Source of the DNA: a virus
Length of the DNA stretch: 36,953 nucleotides
Virus record (IMG/VR): IMGVR_UViG_3300044612_000093
Span: 1 to 36,953 of that record
Reading direction: 5' to 3' (one strand)
Part shown: in pieces, positions 7,825 through 17,128 of the stretch
Layout of the letters: each line of letters opens with the position of its first letter
Numbering within the stretch: the first letter of the stretch is position 1
Program-made: the position numbers and the translations under genes
Notes under the pieces: model-generated
Databases searched by the model: none
Seen by the model: the letters and a program-made list of their open reading frames with translations, nothing else
What the model was told of the DNA's origin: nothing

Positions 7825-8445
7825 ATGCCATTTGCAAGCTATTCGGAACTAAAGACTACGGTAGCGAATTATCTAGCCCGTAGTGATCTAACATCGGTGA
7901 TACCCGACTTTATCCGACTAGCTGAGGAAAGGCTACGTCGAGACATTCGGACTCGGCAGATGTTGATTGTAGCAACGGCATCGACTACAGGTGGTGATTC
8001 TACTGTTGGATTACCTACAGACTTCTTAGAGATGCGCGATATTCACCTGAACACAAATCCGGTGACTACATTGCGCTACAAGGCTCCTAATAGCTTCTAC
8101 GCTGAGTCTAGGGTTACAGAGGGTGGTAAGCCTATCGACTACACGATTCTAGGCTCTGAGATACAGCTAGCCCCATCTCCAGACGGTACTTATGTGCTTC
8201 AGATGCTGTACTACGGCAAGCCTACTCTGTTGTCAGATAGCAATTCTAGCAACATCTTCCTAGCGAACTATCCTGATGCTTTGCTGTATGCGTCTTTGGC
8301 TGAAGCAGAGCCGTACCTAATGAATGATGCCCGTATTCAGACATGGGCAACCTTATACGATCGTGCTGTAACGGCGATTACGAACTCTGACCAGTCGAGT
8401 GAATACAGCGGTCAGCCTATGTCTATGTCTTATAACGTGAGGTAA
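7825..8445 (+). CDS. Head-tail adaptor protein, SU10-adaptor-like
   Basis: This 206-residue protein fits the adaptor that plugs into the bottom of the portal in short-tailed phages. Visible family features are an N-terminal helical part (SYSELKTTVANYLARSDL, DFIRLAEERLRRDIR), a beta segment with STVGLPTDFLEMRDI, a tyrosine-rich YYGKP strand, and a final helical part with YPDALLYASLAEAEPY. The gene lies between the capsid and tail genes, as expected. It starts 2 bases after the glycosyltransferase gene, with GAGGAA as its ribosome site. Confidence 0.85.
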   Translation: MPFASYSELKTTVANYLARSDLTSVIPDFIRLAEERLRRDIRTRQMLIVATASTTGGDSTVGLPTDFLEMRDIHLNTNPVTTLRYKAPNSFYAESRVTEGGKPIDYTILGSEIQLAPSPDGTYVLQMLYYGKPTLLSDSNSSNIFLANYPDALLYASLAEAEPYLMNDARIQTWATLYDRAVTAITNSDQSSEYSGQPMSMSYNVR

Positions 8446-8448
8446 ATC

Positions 8449-8835
8449 ATGGCAGAAATGTCAACATATCTTGAGGATGCGCTTATTAACGCGACTCTGA
8501 GGAACACTAGCTACACAAGCCCGTCAGTTGTCTATCTTGGGCTTTATACGTCTGACCCTACGGATGCGGATACTGGGACTGAGGTTACTGGTGGCTCGTA
8601 TGCTCGTCAGGCTATTACGTTTGGTGCGCCTAGTAACGGCGTGACATCAAATACTGCCGCTATTGAGTTCCCACAGGCTACGGCTAACTGGGGTACGGTT
8701 GGCTGGATTGGCATTGAGGATGCACTAACTGGGGGTAACTTGCTTTATCACTCGCCGTTGGATGCGTCTAAAACGATTCAAAGCGGTGACATTTTCAAGA
8801 TTGCTATCGGTTCGCTGTCTGTGACGCTTGCCTAA
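8449..8835 (+). CDS. Minor virion protein of the YARQ type, 128 residues
   Basis: The sequence has the pattern of a family of small phage structural proteins: VYLGLYTSDPTD, then GSYARQAITF, then NWGTVGWIGIEDA and a C-terminal beta domain ending in SGDIFKIAIGSLSVTLA. I recall this type from siphovirus and podovirus tail regions, including a mycobacteriophage gp80-like family. Its exact position in the virion is not known to me. It is mostly predicted beta strand. It lies between the adaptor and the repeat protein, 3 bases after the adaptor stop. Confidence 0.75.
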   Translation: MAEMSTYLEDALINATLRNTSYTSPSVVYLGLYTSDPTDADTGTEVTGGSYARQAITFGAPSNGVTSNTAAIEFPQATANWGTVGWIGIEDALTGGNLLYHSPLDASKTIQSGDIFKIAIGSLSVTLA

Positions 8836-8838
8836 ATT

Positions 8839-9552
8839 ATGTTCGGCATAAGCGCATACTCGGAGGTTCCATTTTCGTCCCTAGTAGGGGGCGTTACTTT
8901 ATTTGGTTCCGCGAGTATAGATGTTTCTGCCACAGTTACAGCTAGTGCAACAAAAACAACATTTGGCGCAGGTGCAATAAGCTGCGAGGCAACTGTTACT
9001 GCTCTTGGTGGCGTAGTTTACGACGGTCATGCGTCTGTTAATGCCGTAGCCACAGTATCTGCTAGTGCTTTTGCTATTTATGATGGTGTTGGAGTAATAA
9101 GCTGTTCTGCTGACGTAAGTGCTGCGGGAATCGCCATACGATCCGGGGCTGCTGCAATTACTTCTGATGCGTCAGTAACGGCTGATGGCATTAGGATCAG
9201 GACTGCAAGTGCTGCGATTACGGCAGATGCAACGGTTACTGCTATTGGTGGTGTTGTTTATGACGGTCACGCTTCAGTTAATGGTATAGCAACTGTTGTA
9301 TGTGATGGCTTTGGTATCTTCTCTGGCACAGGCAGTGTTAATGTATTAGCAACAATTAGTGCCAATGGTGGGATCATTGGTGAGGAATGGTCTGATGTTG
9401 CTCCTGAATCTAATACATGGACTGAACAGATTGCTGTTGATAACGAATGGACTGAAATAGCTGCTGGCTCTAATGATTGGAGTGTTATTTCTGCAAATAA
9501 CAACAATTGGACTCAGGTAAGTGGGAGTTCTGATAACTGGGCGAGGATGTAA
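8839..9552 (+). CDS. Repeat protein: alanine/valine repeats plus a tryptophan decapeptide repeat
   Basis: The 237-residue protein is almost entirely repeats. After an N-terminal FGISAYSEVPFSSL, about seven repeats of roughly 20-23 residues follow, each reading like GxAxIxxxAxVxAxG and predicted as pairs of beta strands. One block (VVYDGHASVN) is found twice almost unchanged. From W184 to W234 there is a second, perfect period-10 repeat (see 9388-9540). It has no catalytic motif. Beta-repeat proteins of this kind are usually extended fibres or decoration proteins. The last codons overlap the next gene (TAATG). Confidence 0.75.
   Translation: MFGISAYSEVPFSSLVGGVTLFGSASIDVSATVTASATKTTFGAGAISCEATVTALGGVVYDGHASVNAVATVSASAFAIYDGVGVISCSADVSAAGIAIRSGAAAITSDASVTADGIRIRTASAAITADATVTAIGGVVYDGHASVNGIATVVCDGFGIFSGTGSVNVLATISANGGIIGEEWSDVAPESNTWTEQIAVDNEWTEIAAGSNDWSVISANNNNWTQVSGSSDNWARM
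9388..9540 (+). repeat. Six-tryptophan, period-10 peptide repeat
   Basis: Tryptophan codons recur exactly every 30 bases from 9388 to 9538 (residues 184, 194, 204, 214, 224, 234 of the 237-residue protein). The unit reads W-[ST]-x-[IVQ]-x-x-x-[SDN]-[NS]-x, for example WTEIAAGSND and WTQVSGSSDN. At the DNA level the units are diverged, so the period is kept by selection on the protein. Confidence 0.9.
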
Positions 9553-10025
9553 TGCCACTTGTTTTAGCTGATAGAGTAAGGGAAACAACAACTACGTCAG
9601 GCACAGGCACAGTTACGCTTGCTGGTGCGGTATCAGGCTTCCAATCCTTTGCGGTCATTGGTAATGGGAACCAGACGTTTTATACCATTGTGGATAGCGT
9701 TGCTAATACTTGGGAGGTAGGTGTTGGAACCTATACTTCATCTGGTACGACGTTATCAAGAGATGAAGTTCTTTCAAATTCTTCAGGCACAACGAATAAA
9801 ATAAACTTTGCATCAAACAGTAAGGATGTATTTGTTACTTATCCTGCTGGCAGAATTGCAACACATCTCGGCGGCGGTATAGGTGCTTTAGTAGTTAATT
9901 CGGATACCGTTACTGAGAGTTGTACTGTTGAATCTGGAACAAATGCGTTTTCTGTAGGGCCGATAACCACTATAAGCGGTAAATCAGTAACGGTGGCTTC
10001 GGGGCAAAAATGGCTGATCGTTTAG
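9552..10025 (+). CDS. Fibre-type protein with a common phage tail N-terminal domain, 157 residues
   Basis: The first ~100 residues (LADRVRETTTTSGTGTVTL, then GNGNQTFYTIV, WEVGVGTYTSSGTTLSRDEV, and DVFVTYPAGR) match a domain I know from the N termini of many phage tail-fibre and fibre-adaptor proteins. The remaining ~50 residues (VTESCTVESGTNAFSVGPIT then KSVTVASGQKW) resemble short beta tips. It is probably a small fibre or a fibre-base protein. It starts on the stop of the repeat protein (TAATG). Confidence 0.75.
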   Translation: MPLVLADRVRETTTTSGTGTVTLAGAVSGFQSFAVIGNGNQTFYTIVDSVANTWEVGVGTYTSSGTTLSRDEVLSNSSGTTNKINFASNSKDVFVTYPAGRIATHLGGGIGALVVNSDTVTESCTVESGTNAFSVGPITTISGKSVTVASGQKWLIV

Positions 10026-10044
10026 TTTTGGTTAAGGAAAGAAC

Positions 10045-10473
10045 ATGAGCAGCTTAAAAGTTCAAGGCAACGCAAGCGGCACAGCTACACATATTTTGCA
10101 GTCTGCCAATACGAACACCAACTTAACGCAGACATTGCCAAGTGTAGACAATGTCACTCTTGGGTATCTGAACATCCCTCCGGCTGGTACTAAGACAGGT
10201 TCTTACACGTTAGCTACAGGTGACGTTGGTGAGTACGTTCAGGTTAGCACTGGCGGGTCTATTACGATCCCTAACGCCACGTTCTCAGAGGGTGATGCGA
10301 TTGTCATTGCCAACAATACGACAGGGAACATTACGATTACCTGCTCAATTACTACAGCGTACATTGCCGGAACTAATACAGATAAAGACACGATGACACT
10401 AGCTACTAGAGGTGTTGCATCGATTCTGTTTCTTAGCGGTACTGTTTGTATCGTATCGGGGAACGTCTCGTGA
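10045..10473 (+). CDS. Small fibre-like beta protein, 142 residues
   Basis: The N terminus ([23 protein letters not shown] then TQTLPS) is a pattern shared by phage fibre proteins. The rest is Thr/Asn/Gly-rich and predicted to be beta ([35 protein letters not shown]), consistent with a carbohydrate-binding or knob-like tip. It has a GGAAAG ribosome site before ATG 10045. Its stop overlaps the GTG start of the LamG gene (GTGA), which couples the two. Confidence 0.7.
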   Translation: MSSLKVQGNASGTATHILQSANTNTNLTQTLPSVDNVTLGYLNIPPAGTKTGSYTLATGDVGEYVQVSTGGSITIPNATFSEGDAIVIANNTTGNITITCSITTAYIAGTNTDKDTMTLATRGVASILFLSGTVCIVSGNVS

Positions 10474-12611
10474 GTGGGATTCTCACAGCGTTTATTGGCA
10501 GGGTTGCTAACGTAGTAACAGATGCTTATTTCAATCTAGTAACGCTCCTGCTGCCCGGAAATGGTACGAACGGCGCACAGAACAATACGTTCCTAGACTC
10601 GTCTACCAACACCTTGACGATTACCCGTAACGGCAACACGACGCAGGGTACGTTCTCGCCGTTTAGTCAGACGGGGTGGAGTAATAACTTTAATGGTTCT
10701 TCAAATTTAAGTGCAGCATCAGGTCCGACACTTTCTGGTGATTTTACAATTGAAGCGTTTGTATATGTAACTACCTTAAACTCCAATAATATGGTGTTTG
10801 GTAATTCTGGTTCGGATAACTATTTTGGTATTGCAACAGCAGGATTGGCTGCTGATTTTGGTGCTAATTCAATACGTTGGAATTTTACGTGGCAGACAAA
10901 TACTTGGTATCACATTGCAATATCAAGGGCATCAAATACGGTAAGAGCTTTTGTTAATGGCTCACAATTAACGCTTACTTCTGGAAGCGCAACAGATTCA
11001 TCTACTTATTTTTCAGGGAATATTCTTGTCGGTAGGTACAGGTTTAGTTCTGCTTTGTACTTTACAGGATTTATATCAAACGCAAGGGTTGTAAGTGGTG
11101 GAGCTATTTATACAGGCTCTTATACTGTTCCTACTTCTAATTTAGGAACAACTGTATCGGCTGGAACTGTTGCGCTTCTTACGTGTCAAAGCAATCGCTT
11201 TGTTGATAACAGTGCATCTCCTTTAGTTGTAAGCGTTGCTAACGGCAACCCATCCGTCCAACCATTCAGCCCATTCGCTCCTACTGCTGAGTATAGCGCG
11301 GCTACAGTAGGTGGAAGTGGGTACTTTGATGGGACGGGAGATACGTTAAGCATCGCGGACAACGCTGCGTTAGAGCCGAGCAATAGTAATTTCTGTATTC
11401 AGTTCTGGGTTTATCCGCGTGTATCCTCCGAGGTGTATCTGTACGGCAAAGGGGATGCCGCTACTGCCGCTGGTTCTACATTTGCGACAACTACGGTCAG
11501 TACAAATTTCTACCAAGGTAGCAACGCCACGTCCCTTACACACAATTCGAGAATCATCCCTAATCAATGGAACTCATATGTGTTCTGTAGATCAGGGCCA
11601 AACTTGTCTGTTTTTATAAATGGGGCGAGACAAGGAACTACTGGCGCGTTGGGTACGCTTGCGCTTAATAACGTAACAAACGCCTTAATTGTTGGTGGAT
11701 ATACGGGGTCTCCATTAAATGGCTACATAGCAGATTTTAGGTATGTGGTTGGTTCTTCAGTATTTGACCCTACGCAGACGACAATTACTGTGCCAACTGA
11801 GCCATCTACAGCCATTGCGAATACTCAGCTTCTTATAGGCTTCACCAACGCTGGCATCACAGACGCTACAGCAAAGAACGATCTTGAAACTGTAGGCAAC
11901 GCGCAGATCAGTACGACGCAGAGTAAGTTTGGTGGGTCGAGTATTGCGTTTGATGGTACTGGGGATTATTTGCAGTTGCCAAGTAGCCAAACATTTGCAA
12001 TGGGCGGGGGTGATTGGACGGTTGAAATGTGGCTATATCCGAACAGCATAGCTAGTCTACAGGGCTTGCTATCTTTTGGATCAAGCGCTTGGAGATTTTT
12101 CTTAAACAATTCTGGTCTTTGGTTCTTAAATGGTTCTGGAAGTATTATTCAAACCGGTCAAAGTATTATAGCCACTGGACAGTGGTATCACGTTGCGGTT
12201 TGTAAAAGTGGATCAAGCGTAAGAATATTTTTGAATGGATCGCAAGTAGGGTCGACCGGAACGGACTCAAATACTTATGCCGCTGCTACTGCATACATTG
12301 GCTCTGAGGCAGCAGGTAGCTATTTAAATGGATATATTGATGATCTGCGAGTTACACGCTTTTCTCGTGCTGCATCTGGGACATCATCATCTATATCTGG
12401 TACTACTTTAACAGTTGGCGGTACTGTGACAGGAACATTTGCAGTCGGAATGGTTATATCTGGAACTAGCGTTACATCAGGAACAAAAATTACTGCATTT
12501 GGTACGGGTACAGGTGGGGCAGGAACTTATACTGTTGACACTAGTCAGACTGTTTCTTCAACGACTATTACAGGATATCCATTACCAACTGCGGCTCTAC
12601 CGCTGCAATAA
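10470..12611 (+). CDS. Large tail protein with three LamG/concanavalin-like domains
   Basis: I start this gene at GTG 10470, overlapping the previous stop (GTGA) with GGGGAA upstream. The ATG at 10446 would need a longer overlap. The protein has 713 residues. Three LamG-type jelly-roll domains lie at about residues 60-205, 285-430 and 490-635, each with the W-Y/N-x-H/Y-V...F-x-NG...I-x-G...NGYIDDLR layout. LamG folds usually bind sugars, so host-surface binding is likely. The start ([20 protein letters not shown]) is typical of environmental phage proteins. Base composition changes sharply inside the gene: the line 10621-10680 is 35/60 GC but 10741-10800 is 17/60 by hand count, suggesting module exchange. 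Confidence 0.85.
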   Translation: MSGILTAFIGRVANVVTDAYFNLVTLLLPGNGTNGAQNNTFLDSSTNTLTITRNGNTTQGTFSPFSQTGWSNNFNGSSNLSAASGPTLSGDFTIEAFVYVTTLNSNNMVFGNSGSDNYFGIATAGLAADFGANSIRWNFTWQTNTWYHIAISRASNTVRAFVNGSQLTLTSGSATDSSTYFSGNILVGRYRFSSALYFTGFISNARVVSGGAIYTGSYTVPTSNLGTTVSAGTVALLTCQSNRFVDNSASPLVVSVANGNPSVQPFSPFAPTAEYSAATVGGSGYFDGTGDTLSIADNAALEPSNSNFCIQFWVYPRVSSEVYLYGKGDAATAAGSTFATTTVSTNFYQGSNATSLTHNSRIIPNQWNSYVFCRSGPNLSVFINGARQGTTGALGTLALNNVTNALIVGGYTGSPLNGYIADFRYVVGSSVFDPTQTTITVPTEPSTAIANTQLLIGFTNAGITDATAKNDLETVGNAQISTTQSKFGGSSIAFDGTGDYLQLPSSQTFAMGGGDWTVEMWLYPNSIASLQGLLSFGSSAWRFFLNNSGLWFLNGSGSIIQTGQSIIATGQWYHVAVCKSGSSVRIFLNGSQVGSTGTDSNTYAAATAYIGSEAAGSYLNGYIDDLRVTRFSRAASGTSSSISGTTLTVGGTVTGTFAVGMVISGTSVTSGTKITAFGTGTGGAGTYTVDTSQTVSSTTITGYPLPTAALPLQ

Positions 12612-12620
12612 GGACTGACC

Positions 12621-12932
12621 ATGCTCTACTCTAAAAACGGTTCTATCCCAAAGCCAGAGACAGATGGTACAGATGGATGGGTTGAGGTTCCTGATGAACC
12701 TGTTGCGCCTGAAGGCAAAGAGGTTGTCTGGTGGTATCCACCGGGATGGGTGATTCGTGATCCTAAACCTGCCGATGAAGATGGCTACAAGTGGTCTTGG
12801 TCGCAGTCTAACGAGGAGTGGGTAAAGTACGCAGAGATGGTGGTTGAACCTGTACTAGAATCATCTCAGATTGAAGCATTAACGAGTAGCCAGATTGAAG
12901 GCCTAACAACGTCACAGATTAGTGCGCTATAG
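12621..12932 (+). CDS. Small tail-region protein with a C-terminal SQI repeat, 103 residues
   Basis: The N-terminal ~75 residues are rich in Trp, Pro and acidic residues (EVVWWYPPGWVI, GYKWSWSQSNEEW). The last ~23 residues contain three near-identical octads (SSQIEALT, SSQIEGLT, TSQISAL). Such SQI/TTQI repeats occur as short trimerising or stalk segments in fibre-like proteins, so it may be a fibre accessory protein. Function not recognised with certainty. AAGGAC upstream of ATG 12621 is a fair ribosome site. Confidence 0.7.
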   Translation: MLYSKNGSIPKPETDGTDGWVEVPDEPVAPEGKEVVWWYPPGWVIRDPKPADEDGYKWSWSQSNEEWVKYAEMVVEPVLESSQIEALTSSQIEGLTTSQISAL

Positions 12933-12941
12933 GGGTAAGAG

Positions 12942-13571
12942 ATGCCAAGTATTATCAACAGTGATGACGGAGTAATTTCAGGATCGTCTGGTTTAGAGAC
13001 CACAGGCGGCAATGACGGTATTACTGTTTTTCAGCAGAATGGCGTTGAGCGTTTTCGCATAGGCACAGCGGGTCAGCTAGGGGTTGGTGGGACTAACTAC
13101 GGTACTTCAGGACAAGTGTTGACATCTCAGGGGTCATCTTCAGCCCCTGTTTGGTCTAGTGCTAATGGCATGACATTGCTCGGCACGTTGACAACGACTA
13201 GCGGCGGTACTCAAACTCTGTCTGGTTTAGACTTGAGTGGATATAAAAATGTTGTCTTATTCTTGAATAACGTGTCACATAATAATGCAACCACCGCACA
13301 ATCTTTGCGGCTTGCTTCAATAATAATGGTCGATAATACTATTGGCAATACCGGCTCTCTTTGGGGGTGTATGACAATTGATCTACAAACAGGTGCGTTT
13401 GGTATTTCTGCGTCAACTGCTACATCGGCTACTGGTACTGCTGCTGCAGGAACTCCTAGAGGTGGTGGTGGTAATGTTGGAATTACTACAGCAAGCACAT
13501 CACTATCGTTTACTTGGGATGCTGGAGCCTCCTTCGATGCTGGTTCAATTAACATCTACGGGGTTAGATAA
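12942..13571 (+). CDS. Tail fibre-like protein, 209 residues
   Basis: The N-terminal third contains segments seen in many phage fibres (TTGGNDGITVFQQNG, FRIGTAGQLGVGG, GTSGQVLTSQGSS then WSS). These typically act as attachment and beta-stalk parts. The C-terminal ~130 residues form a predicted beta-rich tip (GTQTLSGLDLSGYKNVVLFL, ending in SINIYGVR). It is probably a receptor-binding or side fibre. Its last codon overlaps the following gene (TAATG). The receptor cannot be inferred. Confidence 0.75.
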   Translation: MPSIINSDDGVISGSSGLETTGGNDGITVFQQNGVERFRIGTAGQLGVGGTNYGTSGQVLTSQGSSSAPVWSSANGMTLLGTLTTTSGGTQTLSGLDLSGYKNVVLFLNNVSHNNATTAQSLRLASIIMVDNTIGNTGSLWGCMTIDLQTGAFGISASTATSATGTAAAGTPRGGGGNVGITTASTSLSFTWDAGASFDAGSINIYGVR

Positions 13572-13816
13572 TGGACTACTTTCATGTAATAACTAACGCT
13601 CAGACGGGTGAGGTTACACAAGTTCCATTTACTTCCGAAGAAATATTAGAGATTGAAGCCATACAGGCTGAACTTGCAAAGACAGAGTATCAGCGTAAGA
13701 GAGCAATGGAATATCCGTCGTTTGCTGACCAGTTTGATTTGTTGTACCACGGTGGATATGATGCGTGGAAATCGGCTATTGATGTAGTAAAAGCTAAGTA
13801 TCCAAAACCGGAATAA
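13571..13816 (+). CDS. Small tail accessory protein, 81 residues
   Basis: The C-terminal half (RAMEYPSFADQFDLLYHGGYDAWKSAI then KAKYPKPE) follows a pattern I know from small phage proteins encoded beside fibre genes (XkdW-like or fibre-assembly-like). The N-terminal half is a short beta hairpin plus a helix (EEILEIEAIQAELAKTEYQ). It starts on the stop of the fibre gene, so a role in fibre assembly or as a fibre-end protein is plausible. No signal or membrane segment is seen. Confidence 0.7.
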   Translation: MDYFHVITNAQTGEVTQVPFTSEEILEIEAIQAELAKTEYQRKRAMEYPSFADQFDLLYHGGYDAWKSAIDVVKAKYPKPE

Positions 13817-13820
13817 TTTT

Positions 13821-15245
13821 ATGGCTGAGACAAAACTAATCTTTGGTGAATGGCTACCAGATCAGCCCGGAGTAACAGGGGCGATTACTGACGCTAAGAA
13901 CTGTTATCCAGTTGCTAACGGTTATGCGCCTATAAGGTCTGAGGCTGATTATTCTGATGCTGCTGCTCAGAATTTGCTTATTACGTTTGGCGGTAAGTTC
14001 GGCGGTGAGGTGGCTTTATTTGCTGCTGGAGCGACTCAGGTTTACAAGTTTGATTCGTCTGACGCTAGTTTAGATGCAGCGACAACGACGGGCTATTCAA
14101 CAGTTGAGAGTTGGGATGTAACGCAGTACGGGGCAAAGATGATTCTGGCTAACGGTCAGGATAAGCTGCAAGCCTATGAGATTGGTGTATCAACTTACTT
14201 TGCTGACCTAGCTGCTGCTGCACCTACGGCTAGATTTGTCACGGTTGTCCGGGATTTCGTTGTTGCGGCTAATGATGGCTCTGACAACAATAAAGTTTAC
14301 TGGTCTGACATTAACGATGAGACAGACTGGACTCCCGGTGCTGCATCTCAGTCTGACTTCCAGATCATCCCTGACGGTGGTGATATTACAGGTTTAGCGG
14401 GTGGCGAGTATGGTCTGGTCTTCCTAGAACGTGCCATATATCGGATGAGCTACACAGGCTCCCCGTTTTTCTTTCAGTTTGATGCCATCTCTAGGTCTTT
14501 GGGTTGTATTTCAGATGGATCAATCGCTCAGTACGGTGGGCTAACGTATTTCCTAGCTGATGACGGGTTTTACTCTTGCGATGGTCAGTCAGTAAAGCCT
14601 ATCGGTGCTGAGAGGGTTAATCGATGGTTCTTTGAAAATGTTATTCCGAGTGAAATTCCTACTGGGATGAGTGCGACGATTGATCCTATCAGGAAGTTAG
14701 TATTATGGAAATTTAATAACACTTTCGGTGGTAAAAATATGCTGGTTTACTCGATCAACCTAGATCGTTGGTCGTATGCAGACACCACAGCTAACGCTAT
14801 TTCCTTTGTGCTAACACCTTCAGCGACACTAGAGCAGGTAGATAACTATAATTCAGACATTGATGCGCTAGAGATTCCGCTGGATTCGCGAGTATTTGCT
14901 GGTGGGCAGCTACTTTTTGCGGGTGTAGTAGGGGCTAAGATCATTTCTTTCTCTGGTCAGCCTAAGACTGCGAACATTACGACGGGCGATATATCGATTG
15001 GTCGGTCTACGGTGACGTTAGCAAGGCCAACTGTTGACGGTGGAAGTGCGTCTGTAGCGATTTCTAGCCGGGATTTGCTTAATGAGCAGGTAGAATTTGG
15101 CTCTAACGTAGCCGCTGATGCAGAAAACCGTGTTTCTATCCGTTCTAACGGTGAATATCATCGTCTGAGACTGACTCCGACAGGGGATAACTGGAAAACA
15201 GCGGTAGGAATTGACGTAGAAGTAGTCAAGCAGGGTACTCGATGA
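13821..15245 (+). CDS. Tail nozzle/hub protein, P22 gp10-like beta-propeller type
   Basis: The 474-residue protein looks like the DNA-stabilisation or nozzle protein of short-tailed phages, which closes the tail below the adaptor. It starts with a plug-like segment (LPDQPGVTGAITDAKNCYPV) and then has repeated blade-like beta segments (VALFAAGATQVYKFD, GLVFLERAIYRMSYTG, GLTYFLADDGFYSCDG). It also has the SDINDETDWTPG and RVNRWFF segments I associate with this group. The C-terminal ~80 residues form a separate beta domain. It overlaps the next gene as ATGA. Confidence 0.75.
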   Translation: MAETKLIFGEWLPDQPGVTGAITDAKNCYPVANGYAPIRSEADYSDAAAQNLLITFGGKFGGEVALFAAGATQVYKFDSSDASLDAATTTGYSTVESWDVTQYGAKMILANGQDKLQAYEIGVSTYFADLAAAAPTARFVTVVRDFVVAANDGSDNNKVYWSDINDETDWTPGAASQSDFQIIPDGGDITGLAGGEYGLVFLERAIYRMSYTGSPFFFQFDAISRSLGCISDGSIAQYGGLTYFLADDGFYSCDGQSVKPIGAERVNRWFFENVIPSEIPTGMSATIDPIRKLVLWKFNNTFGGKNMLVYSINLDRWSYADTTANAISFVLTPSATLEQVDNYNSDIDALEIPLDSRVFAGGQLLFAGVVGAKIISFSGQPKTANITTGDISIGRSTVTLARPTVDGGSASVAISSRDLLNEQVEFGSNVAADAENRVSIRSNGEYHRLRLTPTGDNWKTAVGIDVEVVKQGTR

Positions 15246-16030
15246 GGCAATTTCGTACATTACCGCCATTTGGAGGGGATCAGAGGGCTGTTGCTGAGGT
15301 CGTTCGTGGCATTATGGACGGAAAGACCAATAACTCAGGCCTGATTACCCTAGCGACTGGTAATGCGGTTACAACGACCCTATTTGATGAGCGTATAGGC
15401 TTTGAGAGCCTTATTTTCTTCGTTCCGGTATCTGCTGCTGCCGAGTCTGATTCGGCTCCCTATGGGGCGTTTCAGGACTCTACAGACCAGACTGCGGCTA
15501 ACACCACAACGGCCTATGCAGTTACGTTTAATACGACAGATTATTCCAATGGAATCTACGTTTCCAATAGTTCTAGGCTAAACGTCAGGAATTATGGGGT
15601 TTACAACATTCAGTTTTCTTTGCAGTACAAAAATACGACTAACGATTCGCAGGACGTAGATATTTGGTTCCGTAAGAACGGCACTAACATAGCTGGTTCC
15701 AATAGCCGGTTCGCATTACCTGCTAGAAAGAGTACAGGCGATCCTAGTCACCTCATTGCTGCGATGAATTACTTTCTGGAGTTAGCCGCAGGTGATTATG
15801 TAGAGCTAATGTGGAGAGTAACGAACACCGGGGTTTCGTTAGAGCATTACGGTACAAGTACAAGTCCTGACCGTCCAGCGGTTCCTAGTGCTATTGTTAC
15901 GATGTCTTACGTTGCACCATCGGCTACAACGAACTTATACGTTTCTACACAACAACAAGGATCAGCAACGATTAGTCATTGGGCTAACGCTACTGCTGAC
16001 AAAACTTACGGATACATAATCGTCGGATGA
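15242..16030 (+). CDS. Fibre/tip protein with a jelly-roll-like domain, 262 residues
   Basis: After an N-terminal segment (PPFGGDQRAVAEVVRGIMDGK) that resembles virion attachment ends, the middle of the protein reads like a C1q/TNF-like jelly roll: YNIQFSLQYKNTT, VDIWFRKNGTNI, then NYFLELAAGDYVELMWRV. Such domains form trimeric tips that contact a receptor. The last ~45 residues (NLYVSTQQQGSATISHWA) may be a further strand exchange or end-cap. The gene overlaps its neighbours by 4 bases on both sides (ATGA), tying it to the nozzle gene. Confidence 0.7.
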   Translation: MRQFRTLPPFGGDQRAVAEVVRGIMDGKTNNSGLITLATGNAVTTTLFDERIGFESLIFFVPVSAAAESDSAPYGAFQDSTDQTAANTTTAYAVTFNTTDYSNGIYVSNSSRLNVRNYGVYNIQFSLQYKNTTNDSQDVDIWFRKNGTNIAGSNSRFALPARKSTGDPSHLIAAMNYFLELAAGDYVELMWRVTNTGVSLEHYGTSTSPDRPAVPSAIVTMSYVAPSATTNLYVSTQQQGSATISHWANATADKTYGYIIVG

Positions 16031-16428
16031 CAGAGTGGAAATATATCGAGCCTGACCAACTCAGAAATTGGTGGATGAGCGTCAAGCCCGGATTAGAGAG
16101 AATCAAGAGTGCCAGTTCTGAGAGTTGGATCGTGGAGGATGTGTACACGGACTGCTGGAATCAGAAATCTGGCTTATGGGTTGGACTAGAAGATAGTCAT
16201 TTCAAAGCGTTTTTTATAGTGCAGCCATTGGGGGAAGAACTCCACATCTGGTGCGCTTGGACGTTAGAAAATGATTATCATATGGTGCAAAAAGGTTTAC
16301 AATTCATCAAAAATATGGCAAGGGAAAGCGGTAACAAATACCTAACTTTCACGAGTCATAGACCGGGGTGGGAACGTAGAGCCAAGGCCTTCGGATTCCG
16401 TCCTAGAAAGTGGATAAGCGAGGTTTGA
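16027..16428 (+). CDS. GNAT-like phage protein, 133 residues
   Basis: The pattern W-x4-GLERIKSASSESW near residue 22, then FFIVQPLGEELHIWCAW, a helix, and LTFTSHRPGWERRAKAFGF is one I know from phage proteins encoded in the tail/ejection region and sometimes annotated as GNAT-like acetyltransferases. The acetyl-CoA loop of real GNATs (Q/RxxGxG/A) is not visible, so it may have kept the fold without activity. It starts in an ATGA overlap with the jelly-roll gene and precedes the internal protein genes, which suggests a virion assembly role. Confidence 0.6.
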   Translation: MTEWKYIEPDQLRNWWMSVKPGLERIKSASSESWIVEDVYTDCWNQKSGLWVGLEDSHFKAFFIVQPLGEELHIWCAWTLENDYHMVQKGLQFIKNMARESGNKYLTFTSHRPGWERRAKAFGFRPRKWISEV

Positions 16429-16429
16429 T

Positions 16430-17125
16430 ATGGGAACGCCAGCTAGTACGCAAACAAGCAAGACGGAAATTGATAAAGAGTTTAAGCCCTTTATAAAATT
16501 CGGTCTAACTGAGGGTAAGCGACTTTATCAAGCGATGCCTGAAGCCCCTGAGACCTTAGCTGTCCCACAGTCAGCGACTACGATTGAGGCTCTAAGAAGG
16601 GCTGAAGAACGGGCTATGGCTGGCTCTCCGCTACTTCGTGCCGGTCAGGAAGAACAACTAGCTACGATTCAAGGTCGTGGCGTTAATCCGTTCCTAAGTG
16701 GTGCTTTGGCACAGGCCAATCGTCTATCTGGTGAAGCATATACCCAGAATATCCAAAACCTACAGTCTCAGGCTTCGTCGGCTGGTCGTTATGGATCGGC
16801 TGCAATGGGTCAACAGGCTGGTAAGGCTCAGGACATCTTTGCTCGTGCTTTAGCGGAACAGGGCGGTCAACTAGCGTACTCCTCGGCTGAAGCTGAGAGA
16901 CAGCGACAGGTGGAAGCAGCGAGAAATGCTCCAACAATGTCGGCTGCTGACTATGCTGATATTCAGCGGCTCCTACAGGTTGGTCAGGGTCGAGAGGCTT
17001 ACGATCTCAATGAAATTATGGGTAGGTTGAAGGCGCAAAACATACCGTTAGAAAGATTGCAACAGTATGCAAACATTGCTTATGGTGCGCCTTTGGAAAC
17101 AACCTCCACTACTACACAGGGATAA
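16430..17125 (+). CDS. Alanine/glutamine-rich internal or ejection protein, 231 residues
   Basis: This is the first of four consecutive Ala-rich genes in the place where podoviruses encode proteins ejected with the DNA. The protein is mostly predicted helix (TIEALRRAEERAMAGSP, RAGQEEQLATIQGRG, then a coiled coil around RALAEQGGQLAYSSAEAERQRQ), with a flexible C terminus. No enzyme motif is seen. It starts 1 base after the GNAT-like gene. Assignment as ejection protein is from position, composition and the absence of a tape measure gene. Confidence 0.65.
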   Translation: MGTPASTQTSKTEIDKEFKPFIKFGLTEGKRLYQAMPEAPETLAVPQSATTIEALRRAEERAMAGSPLLRAGQEEQLATIQGRGVNPFLSGALAQANRLSGEAYTQNIQNLQSQASSAGRYGSAAMGQQAGKAQDIFARALAEQGGQLAYSSAEAERQRQVEAARNAPTMSAADYADIQRLLQVGQGREAYDLNEIMGRLKAQNIPLERLQQYANIAYGAPLETTSTTTQG

Positions 17126-17128
17126 ATC

